Part shown: piece after piece, positions 38,479 to 46,899 of the stretch | How positions within the stretch are numbered: position 1 is the first letter of the stretch | Layout: each line of letters opens with the position of its first letter | DNA from: JBDTSW01 sp963799815 | GTDB taxonomy: Bacteria > Actinomycetota > Thermoleophilia > Solirubrobacterales > 70-9 | Reading direction: 5' to 3' | DNA length: 64,000 nucleotides | NCBI GenBank assembly: GCA_963799815.1 | Contig: CAWCYG010000006.1 | Span: forward strand, 310,001-374,000 | Notes under the pieces: generated by a model | The model's database searches: none | What the model was told of the DNA's origin: nothing | What the model saw: the letters and a program-made list of their open reading frames with translations, nothing else | Position numbers and translations under genes: made by a program

Positions 38479-40484
38479 TGTCGGCGACGACCTTCGGCTG
38501 GCTGGTGCTGGCCATGCCCCTCGCGGGCAGCCTCGTGATCGCGTTCGGCTGGCGCACGTTGCCGGGGCGGGCGGCGGGGTGGATCGGTACCGGCGCCATC
38601 GGCCTCTCCTTCCTGTTCTCGCTGGGCGCGCTCTTCGGGCTGCTCGGTGAGCCAACCGACGCACGTGAGCTCACCTCGTCGCTCTGGGATTACGCGTCAG
38701 CGGCCGGGGTCGAGATCCAGCTCGGCATCCTGGTCGACCCGCTCTCCGTGCTCATGTGCCTCATCGTCAGCGGGGTCTCCACCCTCATCCACCTGTACTC
38801 CATCTCCTACCTCACCTCGGACCACGGCTTCGCTCGCTACTTCTCGTATCTCAACTTCTTCGTCTTCTCGATGCTGTTGCTGGTCCTGGCCGGCAACTTC
38901 GTGCTGCTCATCGTCGGATGGGCCTTCGTTGGCTTCGCCTCCTACGCGCTGATCTCGTTCTGGTATCGCCGCTCGACCGCGACGGCGGCCGGGATGAAGG
39001 CGTTCGTCATCAATGTGATCGGGGACGTGGGGCTTGTCCTGGCGGCCTTCCTGATCTTTCGCGAGCTCGGCACGTTCGACTACCTCGAGGCCTTTGAGGC
39101 GGCCCCCGAGGCCTTCAGCCCGGACGAGGGAAGCGTCGTTGCCATCTGCCTGCTCCTGTGCGTCGGGGCCTTCGCGAAGTCCGCGCAGCTCCCGCTCCAC
39201 ACGTGGCTTCCCGACGCGATGGAGGGTCCCACGCCGGTCTCGGCGCTGATCCATGCGGCCACCATGGTCACGGCCGGCGTCTACCTGATCGCCCGTTCGT
39301 GGCCGCTGTTCGAGCTCGCCCCGACGGCCGCCGACATCGCCGCCTGGGTCGGTATCGCCACCCTGATCTTCGCCGCGACCGTGGCGCTCGTGGTCACCGA
39401 TCTGAAGCGCATCATCGCCTACTCGACCATGAGCCAGATCGGCTACATGATCGCGGCGGTCTCGATCGGCGCCTACACGGCAGGGCTCTTCCACCTGATG
39501 ACACACGCCTTCTTCAAGGCCCTTCTCTTCATGGCCGCCGGCTCGATCATCGGCGCGATGGCGGGCCGCCAGGACATCGACAGCATGTCGGGCTTCCGGC
39601 GCGCGTTGCCGTTCACGTCTTTGCTCCTGATCGTCGGCGCGCTGGCGCTGGCCGGTTTCCCGGGGATGTCGGGCTTCTTTTCGAAGGACGAGATCATCTC
39701 CTTCGCCTTCGAACGCGGGGGGATGTACGCCGTCATGGGCGTCCTCATGTACTTCGCCGCCTTCCTGACCGCGTTCTACGCCTTCCGCATCGGCTTCCGC
39801 GTGGTGGGCGGCCCGCCGTGCGAGGAGGCGCGCGAGCTCGAGGACGGGCACCTGGCGCAGGGCGAGCACCGGAACCCGGCGACGGGTGAGGAGGAGGACA
39901 CCGACGTCGGCTTCCCCGGACCCGACCACCACATCGCCGAGCGTGAGATGCCGATGAAGGTCGCGATGACGATCCTCGGCGTCCTCTCGGTGATCGGTGG
40001 GCTGGTACAGGTTCCCGGCGTCGATGAGGTCATCGAGCACTTCCTGGCCGGCTCCTTCGAGGGCTCCGCGCTGTTCGAGGAGGTCCCCTCCGCCGGAGCG
40101 GCGTGGGCTGGTTTGGCCGTCGGTGGAGCGATTGCGATCGCAGGGATCGCGCTGGCTTACGTCTGCTACATCAAGCGGCCAGGGATCACCGTCAGGCTCG
40201 CGGAGCGGATGCGGGGTCTCCATTCCTTCCTCGCGCACAAGTGGTACTGGGACGAGGTGCTCGACGGCCTCGTCTACCGACCCACGATCGCCGCCGGGCG
40301 CTTCGCGAACGCGGTCATCGAGCGGTTCGTCGTCAACGGCCTCGTGGCCGGCACGGTGGGCGCGGTACGGGGCGTCGGATCGATGGTTCGGGAGGCGCAG
40401 TCGGGCTTCGTGCGGGCGTACGCGCTCCTGCTCGTAACCGGCTTTGCGGCACTCGGCCTCTACTTCCTGGTGGTCGCATCGTGA
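38478..40484 (+). CDS. nuoL: NADH-quinone oxidoreductase subunit L
   Basis: A 668-residue proton-pumping subunit with about 16 helices and the lateral helix HL at its end. Signatures: LTSDHGFARYFSYLNFFVFSML, GWAFVGFASYALISFWYRR, KSAQLPLHTWLPDAMEGPTPVSALIHAATMVTAGVYLIAR and YSTMSQIGYM. A hydrophilic, acidic/His-rich loop of ~45 residues (about 450-500, CEEARELEDGHLAQGEH and onward) breaks the late helices and is longer than in E. coli NuoL. The ATG shares a base with the nuoK stop. Confidence 0.95.
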   Translation: MSATTFGWLVLAMPLAGSLVIAFGWRTLPGRAAGWIGTGAIGLSFLFSLGALFGLLGEPTDARELTSSLWDYASAAGVEIQLGILVDPLSVLMCLIVSGVSTLIHLYSISYLTSDHGFARYFSYLNFFVFSMLLLVLAGNFVLLIVGWAFVGFASYALISFWYRRSTATAAGMKAFVINVIGDVGLVLAAFLIFRELGTFDYLEAFEAAPEAFSPDEGSVVAICLLLCVGAFAKSAQLPLHTWLPDAMEGPTPVSALIHAATMVTAGVYLIARSWPLFELAPTAADIAAWVGIATLIFAATVALVVTDLKRIIAYSTMSQIGYMIAAVSIGAYTAGLFHLMTHAFFKALLFMAAGSIIGAMAGRQDIDSMSGFRRALPFTSLLLIVGALALAGFPGMSGFFSKDEIISFAFERGGMYAVMGVLMYFAAFLTAFYAFRIGFRVVGGPPCEEARELEDGHLAQGEHRNPATGEEEDTDVGFPGPDHHIAEREMPMKVAMTILGVLSVIGGLVQVPGVDEVIEHFLAGSFEGSALFEEVPSAGAAWAGLAVGGAIAIAGIALAYVCYIKRPGITVRLAERMRGLHSFLAHKWYWDEVLDGLVYRPTIAAGRFANAVIERFVVNGLVAGTVGAVRGVGSMVREAQSGFVRAYALLLVTGFAALGLYFLVVAS

Positions 40485-40494
40485 GGGCCGGCTG

Positions 40495-42024
40495 ATGCTG
40501 AACGTGATCCTCTGGCTGCCGCTCGCCGTGGGCGTCCTCTGCCTGCTCCTACCGCGGCGGCTTGCCGGTCCGGTCTCCCTCGCCGGGGCCCTGGCGACGC
40601 TGGCGCTTTCGATCGTGTTGATCGCGGACTTCGACACCACGAGCGCAGGACTTCAGTACGCCGTGGATGAGGCGTGGATTCCCGACCTCGGGGTCCGCTA
40701 CCAGCTTGGCGTCGACGGGATCAGCCTCTTCCTCGTGGCGCTGACCGCGCTCTCGTGGGCGGGCGCGATCGGCTTCTCCCTACGGCGGCAGACCGATCGC
40801 GAGCGCAACTACTACTTCCTGCTCGGGCTGGCCGAGACAGCGGCCCTCGGGGCCTTCCTCGCCCAGGACCTGCTGCTCTTCGTCCTCTTCTTCGACCTGA
40901 TGCTGATCCCGTTCTTCTTCCTGATCGGGACGTTCGGCACCGGCGAGCGCGTCGCCGCGACGCTGAAGATGATCGTCTACACCCTCGTGGGCTCGCTGCT
41001 CATGCTCGTGGCGGCGATCGCGACGGCGATCATCGCTTCGGAGGGCAGCGGCGAGCTCACCTTCTCGATCGCTGCGCTGCGCGAGAACCTGCTCTCGGAA
41101 GGCAGTCAGAACTGGATCTTCTGCTTCTTCGCGGCCGCCTTCTTGGTCAAGATGCCCGCCTTCCCAATCCACGGCTGGATGCCCGACGCCTACCGGGCGG
41201 CGCCACTGCCGGTGCTGGCGCTGCTCTCGGGCGTGCTCTCGAAGGTGGGCGCCTACGGCTTCCTGCGGGTGGTGCTGCCGATCTACCCGGACGCCACCGC
41301 CCGCTTTCAGGAGCTGGTCCTGATCGTTGCCGTGGCCTCGATCCTCTACGGCTCGGTGATGGCCTTCACGCAGACGAACGTGCGGTTGATCGTCGGCTAC
41401 TCGTCGATCGCGCAGCTTGGCTTCATCACCGCCGGCATCTTCGCCCTGGCGCCGGACGCGGCCGACGGCGCGGTGCTCCAGATGGTCAACCACGGGCTCG
41501 TCGTGGTCCCGGTCTTCCTGATCATCGCGCTGCTCGGCGAGCGCTCGGGCACGGAGGATCTGCGGGAGATGGGAGGGCTCGCGATGCGGGCGCCGGTCCT
41601 GACCGCGATGTTCCTGATCGTGACGCTGGCGATGCTGGCGATGCCCGGCTCCGCCAACTTCATCGGCGAGTTCTACATCCTGAACGGCCTCTTCCAGGAG
41701 AAGATCGTCTACGCGATCGTGGCCTGCGCCGGTGTGGCGCTGGCGGCGTTCTACGCGCTGCGCATGTTCCAGCGGACGATGCACAACCGCCTGGCACCGA
41801 ACATGGCCTCGCGCGAGATCTCGCTGCGCGACGGCCTCGTGCTGGCGCCGCTCGTCGCCGTGATCGTTGGCCTCGCGCTCTACCCGGGGCTCATCCTCGA
41901 ACGCGGTGACGCCTCGGCCCAGGACCGGCTTGGGGCCCTCACCTCCACTGTATGCGCCACCGAGGCCGAGGACAGCACCATTGGCGAGGCTTCCCAGGCG
42001 AGCGTTGCGAGGGACTGCGAATGA
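40495..42024 (+). CDS. nuoM: NADH-quinone oxidoreductase subunit M
   Basis: A 509-residue, ~14-helix proton-pumping subunit homologous to Mrp antiporters. Key stretches: LGVDGISLFLVALTALSW, FFDLMLIPFFFLIGTFGTGERV with the conserved Glu, KMPAFPIHGWMPDAYRAAPLPVLALLSGVLSKVGAYGFLR and YSSIAQLGFI. A non-conserved tail (residues ~475-509) is Ser/Ala/Glu-rich. It follows nuoL by 10 bp. Confidence 0.95.
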   Translation: MLNVILWLPLAVGVLCLLLPRRLAGPVSLAGALATLALSIVLIADFDTTSAGLQYAVDEAWIPDLGVRYQLGVDGISLFLVALTALSWAGAIGFSLRRQTDRERNYYFLLGLAETAALGAFLAQDLLLFVLFFDLMLIPFFFLIGTFGTGERVAATLKMIVYTLVGSLLMLVAAIATAIIASEGSGELTFSIAALRENLLSEGSQNWIFCFFAAAFLVKMPAFPIHGWMPDAYRAAPLPVLALLSGVLSKVGAYGFLRVVLPIYPDATARFQELVLIVAVASILYGSVMAFTQTNVRLIVGYSSIAQLGFITAGIFALAPDAADGAVLQMVNHGLVVVPVFLIIALLGERSGTEDLREMGGLAMRAPVLTAMFLIVTLAMLAMPGSANFIGEFYILNGLFQEKIVYAIVACAGVALAAFYALRMFQRTMHNRLAPNMASREISLRDGLVLAPLVAVIVGLALYPGLILERGDASAQDRLGALTSTVCATEAEDSTIGEASQASVARDCE

Positions 42025-43568
42025 ACTTCGTTGCCCCCGAAGTGGATTACGCCGGGGTCTCGCCTGTGATCGCGCTCACGGCCGGAATCTGCCTCGTTCT
42101 GCTGGTGGGGGTCTTCGGTCGCGGCAACTCCCGGGCGGTCGCCTCGACGCTGACGCTTACGACCCTCGCGGCGGCCGCCGGACTGTGCATCTGGCAGTGG
42201 GGCGAGGGCGAGGATCTGGTCGCTGGGGCGCTTCGCCTCGACGAGCTTGGGCTGGCGGTGTCGCTGATCGCGATTGCGGCGGCCGCGTTCGTGGTGCCGC
42301 TCGGCTGGCGCGAGTCCGCCTTCGATCCGGACGCGGGGCCGGGGGGCCAGACCGAGTTTCACGCCCTCTTACTCTCATCCGTGCTGGGGATGACGCTCCT
42401 CGCCATGGCCCAGAACCTCGTGATCCTCTTCGTCGCGCTCGAGCTGCTCTCCGTGCCCCTCTACGTGCTGTGCGGCGCCGCGCGGAGGCGAGCGGGCTCC
42501 CTGGAGTCGGGGCTCAAGTACCTGATCGTCGGAGCGCTTGGCTCGGCGACGCTGCTCTACGGCCTCGCGTTCATCTACGGGGCCTCGGGCTCAACCGACT
42601 TCGCGGCGATCAGCGAGGCCATCGGCTCCGGCTTGGCCGACGACCCGCTGGTGGCGATCGGGATCGCCCTCTCCGCCACGGGGCTCGCTTTCAAGCTCTC
42701 CGTGGCACCCTTTCACCAGTGGACGCCCGACGTGTATCAGGGCGCGCCCACGCCGGTCACGGCGTTCATGGCAGTCGCCACGAAGGCGGCGGCCTTCGCC
42801 GTGCTCGTGCGCTTCTTCGAGGTCGCGCTCGGCCCGGCGTCCGCAGACTGGCGCCCGGCCCTCGCGGCGCTCGCCGTGATCTCGATCGCGGTCGGCAACG
42901 CGGGCGCGCTCGGCCAGGATTCGTTAAAGCGCCTGTTGGGATACTCGAGCGTGGCCCAGGCCGGCTACATGATGGTCGGCGTGGTCGCTTTCTCGGAGGC
43001 GGGCACCAACGCACTCGTCTTCTATCTCGCCGCCTACGCGCTCATGAACCTCGCGGCGTTCGCGGTGGTCACGTTGCGCGAGCGCCAGAGCGACTACGGC
43101 GACTCGATCCGTTCCGTACAGGGCCTCGCCGGCGAGCGGCCCGCCCTCGCGGCGGCGCTCACCGTCTCGATGCTCGCCCTTGCCGGGTTGCCGGGCACCG
43201 TGGGGTTCATCGGCAAGCTCTTCTTGATCGAGGCGGCCGTGGAGGCCGACTACACCTGGCTCGGTGTGGCGATCGCGGTCGGCACGATGATCTCGCTCGC
43301 CTACTACCTCCGGGTCGTGGCCGCGATCTGGATGCGACCGGGCGCGGCGTCCGAGACGACCTCCGGAGCGCTCCCCGCCATGGCGGGTGGCTCGCAGGAG
43401 GCCGACGCGCAAGCGCGGACCGCCGAGCGATCCGGAGCTCGGTCGCGCACGATCGTGGTCTTGGCGTGCGTCGCCGCCGCGTCCACGATCGTCTTCGGCA
43501 TCGTGCCCTCGCCCTTGGTCGAGTGGGCATCCGAGGCCGGGGCGGCACTCGCCGCATCCCTGCCCTAG
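42021..43568 (+). CDS. nuoN: NADH-quinone oxidoreductase subunit N
   Basis: A 515-residue, 14-helix proton-pumping subunit. Signatures: LVILFVALELLSVPLYVLCG, ESGLKYLIVGALGSATLLYG, KLSVAPFHQWTPDVYQGAPTPVTAFMAVATKAAAFAVLVR and RLLGYSSVAQAGYMMVG. Last gene of the complex I operon; the ATG overlaps the nuoM stop. No hairpin follows the stop. Confidence 0.95.
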   Translation: MNFVAPEVDYAGVSPVIALTAGICLVLLVGVFGRGNSRAVASTLTLTTLAAAAGLCIWQWGEGEDLVAGALRLDELGLAVSLIAIAAAAFVVPLGWRESAFDPDAGPGGQTEFHALLLSSVLGMTLLAMAQNLVILFVALELLSVPLYVLCGAARRRAGSLESGLKYLIVGALGSATLLYGLAFIYGASGSTDFAAISEAIGSGLADDPLVAIGIALSATGLAFKLSVAPFHQWTPDVYQGAPTPVTAFMAVATKAAAFAVLVRFFEVALGPASADWRPALAALAVISIAVGNAGALGQDSLKRLLGYSSVAQAGYMMVGVVAFSEAGTNALVFYLAAYALMNLAAFAVVTLRERQSDYGDSIRSVQGLAGERPALAAALTVSMLALAGLPGTVGFIGKLFLIEAAVEADYTWLGVAIAVGTMISLAYYLRVVAAIWMRPGAASETTSGALPAMAGGSQEADAQARTAERSGARSRTIVVLACVAAASTIVFGIVPSPLVEWASEAGAALAASLP

Positions 43569-43594
43569 CCGCAGGCCGCGTCGGCCAGCGTCAA

Positions 43595-43600
43595 TACGAT
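43595..43600 (+). promoter_or_regulatory. -10 hexamer TACGAT, leaderless layout
   Basis: Ends 7 nt before GTG 43608. It overlaps the alternative ATG at 43599, which argues for GTG as the true start. Confidence 0.5.
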
Positions 43601-43607
43601 GCCGCGC

Positions 43608-45200
43608 GTGCGCTATCCCGTTGAGAGCTTCTCGGAGGCCGAGCGTGAGGTCCTCGCCCCTCACTTCACGAACCTCGACGGCCCGGTGTTCGCCCTCGTC
43701 AACCTCCCCGAAACCGTCAAGGGGGCGCTCTTTGCCCGCTACTCGCGCTACGCGGGCTCGCTTCGCCGGCTCTACCTCGACGAGTTCGCCGACGAGGTCC
43801 CGGCCGGGGGGCGGCCGTTCGACGGCGTCGAGGGCGAGCGGGCGGCGGGCCTCTACGAGCGCGTCTTCATGGGCTATGGGGACGACTCCATCGCTCAGGT
43901 CGGAGGTGCCCACCTCGCCTGCGAATGGGCCTCGAACGTGCTCACGAAGATCCTGCAGCGCGGCCGGCTGGCCGCCTATCTCGAGCAGTCCACGCGCTAT
44001 CTCCCCTATGACCAGCCGATGCCCGGCGGGGGCTATCGCTACTACTCCGACGCGCAGCTCGGCGAGCCCTACAGGGCCGCCGTGGACGAGCTCTTCGCCA
44101 TCTACTCGCGCAGCCTGGTGGAGGTCGAAGCCTGGGCAGCGGAGCGCTGGCCGCGCGCCGACGAGCCCGAGCGCGCATGGCGAAGCTCGATCCGCGCGAA
44201 GGCCCTGGATCTCCTGCGCGGGCTCCTGCCCGCCGCCACGCTGAGCCACGTTGGGATCTTCGCGTCGGGCCAGGCATACGAACAGCTCCTGCTGCGCTTG
44301 CTGGCGTCGCCGCTGCCGGAGGCTCGGAACTACGGCGAGCTCATCCTGGTGGAGCTGAAGAAGGTGATCCCGAGCTTCGTGGCCCGGGTCGAGCGCCCCG
44401 AGCGCGGCGGCGAGTGGGTGCGATTCCTGGAGCAGCGCCGCGAGACCGCCGAACGGGCTGCGGCACGGCTGGGACTCGACCGGCGCGAGGCAGCCGAGGT
44501 TCCCTCGGTCGAGCTGGTCCACGTCGACGGAAGTGAGGAGGACCTGATCGCTGCTTCGCTGTTTGAGTCCTCGGGCGCATCCGAGGCTGCGATCCACAGG
44601 CGGCTCGAAGCTCTCGACCCGATCGAGCGTGCTGAGCTTCTCGCCGAGTTGGTGGGCGAGCGCGCGAATCGGCGCCACCGGCCGGGGCGCGGCTGGGAGG
44701 CGCTTCGCTACCGCTTCGAGATCGTCTCCGACTACGGCGGTTTCCGCGACCTCCAGCGCCACCGCCTGCTGACCTGCCAGTGGCAGCGACTCGGGCCCGA
44801 CCTCGGCGCGGGCGTGCCGGAGGAGGTGCGCGAGGCCGGCGCGGGCGATGAGTACGTGCGGGCGCTCGAGATCTCACGCGCGGAGTTCGCGCGACTCGAG
44901 GACGAGGGCATGCCAGATGCGGCGCCATACGCGCTCTGCCTCGGATACCGCATTCGCTTCGTGCTGGACCTGAACGCGCGCGAGGCGATGCACCTGATCG
45001 AGTTGCGCTCCGGCCGGGAGGGCCATCCAACCTATAGGGCGGTCGCCCAGGCGATGCACGAGCGCATCGCTGACGTGCATCCGGCGGTGGCCGCGGCCAT
45101 GGCGCATGTGGACGCGTCGACCGAGCCACGGCTCGAGCGAATCATGAGCGAGATTCGCACTCACCGAAAGCGCGCCTCGCAGGCCTCTCTCTCCTCGTAG
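43608..45200 (+). CDS. Tandem ThyX-like (flavin-dependent thymidylate synthase-related) protein
   Basis: A 530-residue protein made of two ThyX-like halves (about 25-260 and 360-495). The ThyX motif RHRxxSxxxxSxRY is split. Half 1 has RGRLAAYLEQSTRY (118-131), keeping S-x-R-Y but with Gly for His and Ala for the first Ser. Half 2 has RHRLLTCQWQRL (384-395), keeping RHR but losing the late S-x-R. Both halves also keep a ThyX-like C-terminal stretch (LRGLLPAATLSHVGIFASGQAYEQLLLRLL; LNAREAMHLIELRSGREGHPTYRAVAQAMHERI). It may make dTMP with a composite site or have another role. GTG 43608 is chosen for the TACGAT hexamer. Confidence 0.8.
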   Translation: MRYPVESFSEAEREVLAPHFTNLDGPVFALVNLPETVKGALFARYSRYAGSLRRLYLDEFADEVPAGGRPFDGVEGERAAGLYERVFMGYGDDSIAQVGGAHLACEWASNVLTKILQRGRLAAYLEQSTRYLPYDQPMPGGGYRYYSDAQLGEPYRAAVDELFAIYSRSLVEVEAWAAERWPRADEPERAWRSSIRAKALDLLRGLLPAATLSHVGIFASGQAYEQLLLRLLASPLPEARNYGELILVELKKVIPSFVARVERPERGGEWVRFLEQRRETAERAAARLGLDRREAAEVPSVELVHVDGSEEDLIAASLFESSGASEAAIHRRLEALDPIERAELLAELVGERANRRHRPGRGWEALRYRFEIVSDYGGFRDLQRHRLLTCQWQRLGPDLGAGVPEEVREAGAGDEYVRALEISRAEFARLEDEGMPDAAPYALCLGYRIRFVLDLNAREAMHLIELRSGREGHPTYRAVAQAMHERIADVHPAVAAAMAHVDASTEPRLERIMSEIRTHRKRASQASLSS

Positions 45201-45206
45201 GGGCCT

Positions 45207-46067
45207 CTAGGCGCGGCGCTTTCGCTTGCGCTTCTTGGCGCGTTCTCGGCGAGCGGTATTCGGATTCGGCTCGTCCTCGCTGCGCTCGACGGCCTCACCC
45301 TCGACGACATCCTCCTCCTCGCGGGACTCGCTCGGAGCGGGATCCCCGGCCTTGGGCCACGGTTGCGCCTCTCCCGTATCCCACGCCGGAGGCCGACCCG
45401 CCGGCAGCCGGTTGAGGATGATCAGCCCGACCCACACCATCCAGAAGACGAGGGCGACGATGGCGAACTCGGTCAGGATGATCCCAGCCCCGAGCGCCAT
45501 GCCCAGGGTGCCCATGAAGCGCGTCAAGAGCCCCGTGCGCATCGCCCAAAGACTCGTATAGACGACGCCGAAGATGAAGCCGATCCGTCCCGCCAGGCCC
45601 ACGCCCTGGTAAATGCCGACCAAGAGCCCTTGGTCCGTGACCAGATCCTCGGCGTACTCGCCGACCGGCACTCCAGCGCCGCCGCCCGGCGTTGTGAACT
45701 CGTTCGCGGCGGGGCTCAGCGCCAGCCACAGGACCAGGTCGAGCACCGCCAAGAACAGCGGACCCGCGATCACGATCCCGACGAGACCCCTCCGCATTTT
45801 CGTGCTGCGCGCCGAGGCTGCGCGGAAGAGGTAATAGAGCGGCACCGCGAAGGCGGCGAGCGCGAGGCCCCTCAAGAGCGCCGCCGTCAGCAGCGTCCCG
45901 CGGTTCGCGTCGAACTCACGCAGCGTTTCGGAGAGGGTGTCGCTCGCCAGCAGGGTGTTGCCCCGGACCACCGTGGCGAGGACCAGGAGCACCGCGGCGG
46001 CGAACGCGCACGCGCCCGCGCGAACCGCCCAGTGGCGTTCCCACTCGAGGGTGGCAGCGCGATTCAA
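45207..46067 (-). CDS. Hypothetical multi-spanning membrane protein
   Basis: 286 residues with about six hydrophobic helices (GACAFAAAVLLVLATVV, LLTAALLRGLALAAFAVPLYYLF, LVGIVIAGPLFLAVLDLVLWLAL, and three more). A long polar tail, acidic then strongly basic, ends in RRERAKKRKRKRRA. I do not recognise the family. The TTG at 46067 follows GCAGG; internal starts are possible. It converges on the ThyX-like gene with a 6-bp gap and diverges from the ACT gene across 41 bp. Confidence 0.7.
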   Translation of the reverse strand: MNRAATLEWERHWAVRAGACAFAAAVLLVLATVVRGNTLLASDTLSETLREFDANRGTLLTAALLRGLALAAFAVPLYYLFRAASARSTKMRRGLVGIVIAGPLFLAVLDLVLWLALSPAANEFTTPGGGAGVPVGEYAEDLVTDQGLLVGIYQGVGLAGRIGFIFGVVYTSLWAMRTGLLTRFMGTLGMALGAGIILTEFAIVALVFWMVWVGLIILNRLPAGRPPAWDTGEAQPWPKAGDPAPSESREEEDVVEGEAVERSEDEPNPNTARRERAKKRKRKRRA

Positions 46068-46094
46068 CCTGCGGTCCGGCAGCTCACGGGCGCG

Positions 46095-46100
46095 TATCTT
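46095..46100 (+). promoter_or_regulatory. -10 hexamer TATCTT, leaderless layout
   Basis: Ends 8 nt before GTG 46109. Confidence 0.5.
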
Positions 46101-46108
46101 GTCAGCCC

Positions 46109-46645
46109 GTGTCCGACTACGCCGTCACCGCGATCGGCCGCGACCGCCCGGGCATCGTGGCCGCGCTCAGCCGCGCGCTGCTCGAGCTGCGCGGCAACAT
46201 CGAGGACTCGCAGATGTCGATCCTGCGTGGCCACTTCGCCGCGATGCTGATCGTCCGGCTCCCCGACGAGGAGGGCGACGAGCAGCTCCGCGAGCGCCTT
46301 TACTCGGTTCGCGACGAGCTCGGGCTCGAGGGGTTAACGGTCGAGGAGGTAACCGAGCTTCCGGCCACCTCGGCGGCCCGCGCCTCGCACGTCTTGAGCG
46401 TCTACGGGGCTGACCGCCCTGGGATCGTCGCCTCCATGAGCGCCGTCCTCGCCGCCCAGGGAGCGAACATCATCGACCTCGAGACCAGGCTGGCCGGCTC
46501 GGAGGAGGCTCCGCTCTACATGATGCTGATGCAGGTCTCCCTCGGGGAGGCCCCGATCGAACGCGTACGCGCCGCGGTCGGCGAGGCCGCCGCCGAGGCC
46601 GGCGTCGAGGTCAGCCTGCGCGCGCTGGACGCAGAGGCCCTCTAG
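46109..46645 (+). CDS. Double ACT-domain protein (GcvR-like)
   Basis: A 178-residue protein of two ACT domains: YAVTAIGRDRPGIVAALSRALLELRGNIEDSQMSIL and SHVLSVYGADRPGIVASMSAVLAAQGANIIDLETRL. This is the layout of glycine-cleavage repressor GcvR and related amino-acid-sensing regulators. It has no DNA-binding domain, so it probably acts by protein contact. The ligand is unknown. Leaderless-type promoter; 3' end overlaps a small convergent gene by 4 bp. Confidence 0.85.
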   Translation: MSDYAVTAIGRDRPGIVAALSRALLELRGNIEDSQMSILRGHFAAMLIVRLPDEEGDEQLRERLYSVRDELGLEGLTVEEVTELPATSAARASHVLSVYGADRPGIVASMSAVLAAQGANIIDLETRLAGSEEAPLYMMLMQVSLGEAPIERVRAAVGEAAAEAGVEVSLRALDAEAL

Positions 46646-46839
46646 TCGCGGTCCGCCCGCCGCACGTCAGGCAGCTCGAACGCCTCGCCGCCCGGGCGGA
46701 TCGGGTAGTACTCGTCCTCGGATCCGATCGTCTTCGAGAAGCGCTCGCCCGCCGCCAGCAGCAGGTCGAGAAATGGCGCCGCGAGCCCGATCAGCCCTTC
46801 AATGCGGCTCACCCTCGCGACACGTGCCGGGGTAGACAT
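46642..46839 (-). CDS. Small hypothetical protein (65 residues)
   Basis: A short protein, MSTPARVARVSRIEGLIGLA onward, with one amphipathic/hydrophobic stretch (GLIGLAAPFLDLLLAAGERF) and an acidic, Tyr/Pro-containing tail ending VRRADRD. Not recognised. Support for it being real: a TATCGT hexamer ends exactly 8 nt before its ATG, the same layout as its neighbours, and its codons are GC-rich at third positions. It is divergent from the dehydrogenase gene. Confidence 0.55.
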   Translation of the reverse strand: MSTPARVARVSRIEGLIGLAAPFLDLLLAAGERFSKTIGSEDEYYPIRPGGEAFELPDVRRADRD

Positions 46840-46847
46840 CCGTCCGA

Positions 46848-46853
46848 ACGATA
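46848..46853 (-). promoter_or_regulatory. -10 hexamer TATCGT, leaderless layout
   Basis: Minus strand; ends 8 nt before ATG 46839. Divergent from the TAGTCT at 46886. Confidence 0.45.
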
Positions 46854-46885
46854 GCCCGGCCCGGTCGCCGGACGTGCCGGCCGCA

Positions 46886-46891
46886 TAGTCT
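46886..46891 (+). promoter_or_regulatory. -10 hexamer TAGTCT, leaderless layout
   Basis: Ends 8 nt before GTG 46900. Confidence 0.5.
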
Positions 46892-46899
46892 TCGACGTC

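Noticed and set aside
38697..40640. Long open frame antisense to nuoL
   Set aside because: Composition is Arg/Glu/Asp/His-rich with no domain; the plus strand encodes NuoL with full signatures.
42924..44762. 612-codon minus-strand open frame across nuoN and the ThyX-like gene
   Set aside because: A shadow of two genes with good protein signatures on the plus strand; no domain in the translation.
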